A DNA stretch of 10,370 nt from Euperipatoides rowelli. Lineage: Eukaryota > Onychophora > Udeonychophora > Euonychophora > Peripatopsidae. Below the pieces are notes generated by a model. It searched no databases and was not told the origin of the DNA. It saw only the letters and a program-made list of their open reading frames with translations. This document shows, in pieces, positions 7,029 through 10,370 of this stretch; position 1 is the stretch's first letter; the number at the start of each line of letters is the position of its first letter. Position numbers and translations under genes: made by a program. The stretch lies in the NCBI GenBank assembly GCA_003024985.2, contig PXIH01S0029284.1; one strand, written 5' to 3'.

Positions 7029-8142
7029 TATGATGGACAATTGAAGGTGGTTTATAAAAGCAACAGATATGTCTTAATGTGGTTTAAAGGGTCAGATGTT
7101 CAGATTAATGCTTGTGCTGTTATTAAAGAAATAATTAAATTGTTTGGTTCTGAAAACATTTGTAGTATATACTATCCCAGAAACCCGAGATACATTGGCA
7201 TAGATTTCAGCTCATAGGATATTTGGAAAAAACTGAAAAATTACATTTAATTTGATGGGGCTTATGTGTCCCATATTACTGGATAGGAGGGCGATAATCA
7301 TGCAAATAAAAATGAGAATTAACTGGTTGCCAGTTTACAATAATTATGAATTATTTAAAAAAGAAATGGAATTTTTTTATTGCTATCAACACTTTTGAAA
7401 ACGAAAAGCTCAAAATAGAGGATGATTTAATACACTCTACCAGTGTAATTGATGTAACTTGTACCCCTTTGAAAGGAGAAACAATAGATGAGTTTCCTCA
7501 TATTATTTTGTATCAGAATAATAAGGGATTAATAATTATCAAAGAAAAGCAGCCAATTGCTAAAATTTCTCGGCAATCGAACATACTCCTTCGCAAATTG
7601 TGATAGCAGGTATGTAATAAGTGTAAGCAGTTTTATTTGGACAAGCACCTTAATTGCCCAGTTAAATTGGGACATAAATTTTCTTCTTCTTTTTTTTTTA
7701 AATTGATAATATTAACTAATCTATTTAATGAGAATGGGAAATCAATTGTCAAGATTATAATGTGTCTGATTTTCAAATAATGAATAGTGAAGTTCCTTAT
7801 AACACATCACTTGTGAATAGTGAGGTGATAATTACATCTCAAAACATTGGAAAAGAGCAGAGTGAGGAGGTATTGGTAAAAAAAGTAGCTCTAGGATCCA
7901 CAGTTTATTTCACCGACACAAAAAGATTCCAAGGGTGATGAATCAATGTTTGAAAGTGAAAATTATGATAGCAAAATGAATTTGACTGATAGCAAGTGAC
8001 TTTATACTTGTCAGAAGACCAAAAAGGAACAAGAATAACAAAAATCCAAATAGAAGGACAAAGGATAGGCAACTAGTTTTTCTGAACAAGAATAACAAAA
8101 AATGCAAAGAGAAGGACAAAGCATAGGCAAATAGTTTTTCTG
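7029..8142 (+). pseudogene. Degraded LINE ORF1 (RNA-binding protein with zinc-knuckle remnant)
   Basis: Plus-strand pieces in different frames follow in the order expected of an L1/Tx1-type ORF1. The frame open at 7029-7217 ends in YYPRNPRYIGIDFSS, the form of an RRM-like domain's last strands. A second piece near 7310-7360 reads NWLPVYNNYELFKKEME. The open frame 7346-7603 carries CTPLKGETIDEFPHII and NNKGLIIIKEKQPIAK. At about 7610-7670 the frame VCNKCKQFYLDKHLNCPVK gives a zinc-knuckle-like Cys/His cluster with irregular spacing. A polar stretch (7754-7939) and a Lys/Arg/Asn-rich end with LVRRPKRNK (about 8010-8045) follow. Frameshifts and stops separate the pieces. ORF1 proteins of this kind coat LINE RNA. 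The assignment rests on layout and motif style, since no search was possible. Confidence 0.55.
8028..8142 (+). repeat. 57/58-bp tandem duplication in the basic end of ORF1
   Basis: Positions 8028-8084 and 8085-8142 are adjacent copies. Both start AACAAGAATAACAAAAA and end AGTTTTTCTG, with a few substitutions and one extra A in the second. Because 57 is a multiple of three, the first junction keeps the Lys/Asn-rich frame (RNKNNKNP then LNKNNKKC). A local replication slip or unequal exchange is the simple explanation. Confidence 0.85.
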
Positions 8143-8473
8143 AACATGGTGCCTAAAAAAATAAAAATGACGATGGCAGATGCAAGAGTTACATAGACAA
8201 ATCTAAACACTAAGCTTGTAATAAATAATAAATTCTTGCATTTTATTGTTACGAAAGGTTATTTATAACAATGGTAAACTATGAAGAGTATATTATTTTC
8301 TTTTATTGTATAAATAAAGCAACATAATTAGCTAAATACTAATATGAAAAGAGAAAATGTATCGTTTAAATACAAATTTAATATAGTGAATGATGTCATT
8401 AAATTATAAATTTAAAACTAAAATTATTCTGACATAACTGTTAAATGGTTTTCCCTTCTTAATGTTTTTGCAG
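8143..8473. other. AT-rich spacer between ORF1 and endonuclease remnants
   Basis: No coding match. Near its end a pyrimidine-rich run leads to TTTTTGCAG at 8465-8473, a good 3' splice-site consensus for the exon-like segment that follows. Confidence 0.4.
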
Positions 8474-8612
8474 AGACGATATGTAGGAGGCCTGAAATTA
8501 ACCTAGTTTGGAAAGAAGTTTATTACACTATAAGGTTTTTGAAAGATTAGCCACAAGGCTACGCAAAGCATGGCTACCAAAACTTGTGGAGGTTGGACAC
8601 TATGGATCTAAG
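8474..8612 (+). other. Exon-like 139-bp segment bounded by splice-site consensus, unidentified
   Basis: The segment is preceded by a T-rich tract and CAG and followed by AAG|GTAATG, so both boundaries look like an internal exon. It is less AT-rich than its surroundings. One frame reads CRRPEINLVWKEVYYTI and then stops. A one-base shift continues as FERLATRLRKAWLPKLVEVG and HYGSK up to the donor. The protein is not recognised. With an internal frameshift it is at best a decayed or captured exon; a chance run of splice-like words in LINE sequence is possible. Confidence 0.3.
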
Positions 8613-8689
8613 GTAATGTTTATTAAATTGAGAATCAAAAATTTGCCCATAACATTGAAAGAAAATTTTTATTTATTTTGTTATTGAAA

Positions 8690-9348
8690 CTACTGAATAA
8701 TAACGGAAATAATTACATTATTTTATGTGACTTTAATAGTAATACAAATAAAGACAAAAAAATGTTAGTTTTATAGAAACTTCATGGTTAATGGACATTG
8801 CAAAGGTTTTGAAAATGGATAGGGTAATGACTAGATTTGATAAGTCAGAAGGTAGATTAGATAGTATTCTAGTTTCACACAATCTAAAAATGAACTTTGG
8901 TCTTGAATTTTTGATCTGCTCTTTGTCAGATCATTTGGTTCTGGAATGTACGGCTAATTATCAACAGTGTAATGATGTGGTCATGAACAGGAGAACACCT
9001 GCACTTCTTTTTGACATTGAAGACTTCAATGACTTGATAAAATCAATTGTTGATAATGTGGAAACTAATATTGATGTGGGGCCACCAGTAATAAAATGGC
9101 AGATTTTTAAAAACGACATAACGTAAAAGCTATTATCGGAACAAATTAAAAAAAAAAACCCCAGACTATTAGCTTTGAAACTAAGTGAACTTTATAAGCA
9201 GGGTTCATTAGGGACTCAAATTCCATATCATAATTTTGAAAGTATTAGTAAATTTAAGATGAGAATTGAGTATTTGGAGACAGTATTGAAGAAAAAAATA
9301 ATTAATAAAATTAACAAAGTATACCAGGTCACAATGCACACCCCTTAA
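8690..9348 (+). pseudogene. LINE AP-type endonuclease C-terminal half and linker, truncated before reverse transcriptase
   Basis: The frame around 8711-8737 reads NYIILCDFN, matching the GDFN motif of exonuclease-endonuclease-phosphatase endonucleases with Gly replaced by Cys. After a one-base shift in an A-run (about 8757-8762) the open frame reads ETSWLMDIAKV, then RLDSILVSHNL (8860-8892 area; usual form RLDYILVS) and LSDHLVLEC (usual form SDH). These are the last catalytic motifs of the domain that nicks the target site for reverse transcription. Past a single TAA (9124-9126) the same frame goes on through LALKLSELYKQGSL and RIEYLE to a stop at 9348, resembling the linker that leads to the reverse transcriptase. 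The N-terminal catalytic part and the whole reverse transcriptase are absent. Confidence 0.75.
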
Positions 9349-9356
9349 TGAATCAT

Positions 9357-9389
9357 AATAAATATTCTAAAAAGCAAAAAAAAAAAAAA
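9357..9389 (+). terminator. AATAAA followed by a 14-A tract at the end of the LINE relic
   Basis: AATAAA at 9357-9362 is followed 13 bases later by an unbroken run of 14 A (9376-9389). This is the arrangement of a poly(A) signal and tail copied from a processed transcript. It comes 9 bases after the last in-frame stop, so the LINE copy may have come from an RNA polyadenylated inside the linker. A-runs are common in this window, so chance cannot be excluded. Confidence 0.4.
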
Positions 9390-9445
9390 CTAATATTTTT
9401 GCCATATATACAGATTGAACACTAGTAGATAGAAATTGGAGTTCC

Positions 9446-9970
9446 AGCACCTTCCGGGTCTTTTCAAGACGGCAGCACTTCTGGTTATGATGTCACTATC
9501 GGTCAAAATCCAAAATGGCTGACTTTTCCTGTTCCTGTTTCTTAAAGGTATAAGTTTTTTTTATGCTCAAATATGGTATGCTGACATCACATTATGATGC
9601 ATGATCAAATATATCCATTCCCACCTCTGGTTTATGCTCCTCCCACTTCCTATACTTAGAAAACCCACTGAATCTTTTCAAGAACACAAACTTCCTATTC
9701 CTAATATCCTGATATTGGAGCTTCTAAGGATCTATTATCCAGAATATTATGATGCACTTCTGGTTCCAGAAAATCCAAGATGCTCAACTTTCTGTTTTTA
9801 TTTTATGAAGGTATAGAGAATTTTTAGGCTTACACTTCCGGTTTATGATGTCACATGTGGTCTATGTTAGCTTCCTGTGTAGTAACACCTTTCTGCTTGA
9901 CTTCCTGTTCTTGTTTAGATCACTTCCTGTGCTTCAAACACCATCTAGGTCTTTTCCAAGATGGCTGGCT
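9446..9970. repeat. Degenerate repeat cluster rich in CTTCCGG, TGATGTCAC and AAGATGGC words
   Basis: Several diverged blocks recur. CACTTCTGGTTATGATGTCA at 9476-9495 matches CACTTCCGGTTTATGATGTC at 9833-9852. AAAATCCAAAATGGCTGACT (9505-9524) matches AAAATCCAAGATGCTCAACT (9770-9789), both followed by a Y-rich stretch and AAGGTATA. AGCACCTTCCGGGTCTTTTC (9446-9465) matches ACACCATCTAGGTCTTTTCC (9938-9957), both followed by AAGA(C/T)GGC. ATTATGATGCA occurs at about 9592 and 9746. The reversed words are the consensus of ETS factors (CCGGAAG), CRE/ATF-like sites and YY1 (AAGATGGC), found in promoters and in some retroelement 5' ends. Whether any is functional is unknown. The 71-codon open frame at 9601-9816 lies within the repeats and is not regarded as a gene. 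Confidence 0.6.
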
Positions 9971-10370
9971 TTCTTTTTGTAGTTTTTTGGGAATAAATTA
10001 ACACGGTGAGTCCCATAGGCTTTACAACAGAAAAACAAATCGGCTATCATGACTTTTAAAAACTTTTTTTTTTTAATTTTAAATTTTAATTTTAATTTTA
10101 TGGAAAAAAAATTATGTACAAAAAAAAATAGACTAATTAAACTATATAAAAACAAAAGATCAAATTTTTATTCCATTTATTTTTAGAGTTATGATAATCA
10201 AAACTTTGATTTAAAGTGTATTAAGTATTTTGGAAATGTCCTATAGGGAATACATGGTATTGAAATATCGATTTTGGAAAATTGATATTTTCTTAATATT
10301 AGATGAATATTTAAGCAAAAAAATAAAATAAAAAAACATACACTAAAAGAATAATAAACTGTATACAAAC
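9971..10370. other. AT-rich end of the window with an AATTTT simple repeat
   Basis: A simple repeat of AATTTT units lies at about 10074-10100. A short imperfect palindrome, GAAATATCGAT facing ATTGATATTTTC, lies at about 10261-10291. No gene or RNA is recognised, and the minus-strand frame 10155-9934 is a poly-Lys/poly-Phe artefact of the A/T runs. Confidence 0.5.

Noticed and set aside
8028-8142. Possible CRISPR-like direct repeats
   Set aside because: Only two adjacent copies without spacers, in eukaryotic LINE sequence; a plain tandem duplication.
9601-9816. Plus-strand open frame of 71 codons
   Set aside because: It lies inside the degenerate repeat cluster, and its content is explained by the repeated words.
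9934-10155. Minus-strand open frame of 73 codons, Phe- and Lys-rich
   Set aside because: Generated by poly-A/poly-T and the AATTTT simple repeat.

Overview
The window is AT-rich eukaryotic DNA (about 30% G+C by eye) with no intact gene. It looks like a repeat-rich stretch of a metazoan genome, probably an invertebrate. The reasons are the density of decayed transposable elements, a LINE of the L1/Tx1 general type (RNA-binding ORF1 followed by an AP-type endonuclease), hAT-like short elements, long A/T homopolymers, and a multi-copy protein family I associate with cnidarian, mollusc, arthropod and echinoderm genomes. I cannot name the species. One ambiguous base (N, about position 1129) shows that this is a draft assembly.

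Layout: 1-103 is the end of an older element, a 9-bp stem-loop followed by (AACTG)n. From about 440 to about 5050 lies the main object, a composite of roughly 4.6 kb bounded by long terminal inverted repeats (about 440-850 and 4645-5050; the 123-bp core matches at 120/123). Almost all of its interior is one large decayed minus-strand gene (about 4262 down to 1061). Translating the minus strand frame by frame gives consecutive pieces of a single protein. They run from a WTGYM-type N-terminal part, through a middle region, to a PIN/FEN-like nuclease core (VDG, IFDSY, EEADTK, SPDTDV) and a LPPTRGALKP region. A Tesmin/TSO1-like cysteine-rich CXC domain and an acidic tail follow. At least a dozen frameshifts and stops interrupt it. 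A 199-bp element whose two ends are each palindromic sits between the gene and the right inverted repeat.

The right half is a mosaic of remnants. An inverted-repeat (MITE-like) element spans 5531-6062. One clear and one possible hAT-like short element lie head to tail at 6271-6851. A plus-strand LINE relic follows: ORF1 pieces at 7029-8142, and an endonuclease plus linker at 8690-9348, ending at AATAAA and a 14-A run without any reverse transcriptase. A short exon-like segment bounded by splice consensus sits between ORF1 and the endonuclease. The last kilobase holds a degenerate cluster rich in CTTCCGG, TGATGTCAC and AAGATGGC words (9446-9970), then plain AT-rich DNA.

No tRNA, rRNA, CRISPR array or host coding gene was recognised. 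The point of greatest interest is the association of long inverted repeats with a large gene encoding a nuclease-like plus CXC protein and no visible DDE transposase. It suggests a transposon class that uses, or carries, a PIN/FEN-like enzyme.
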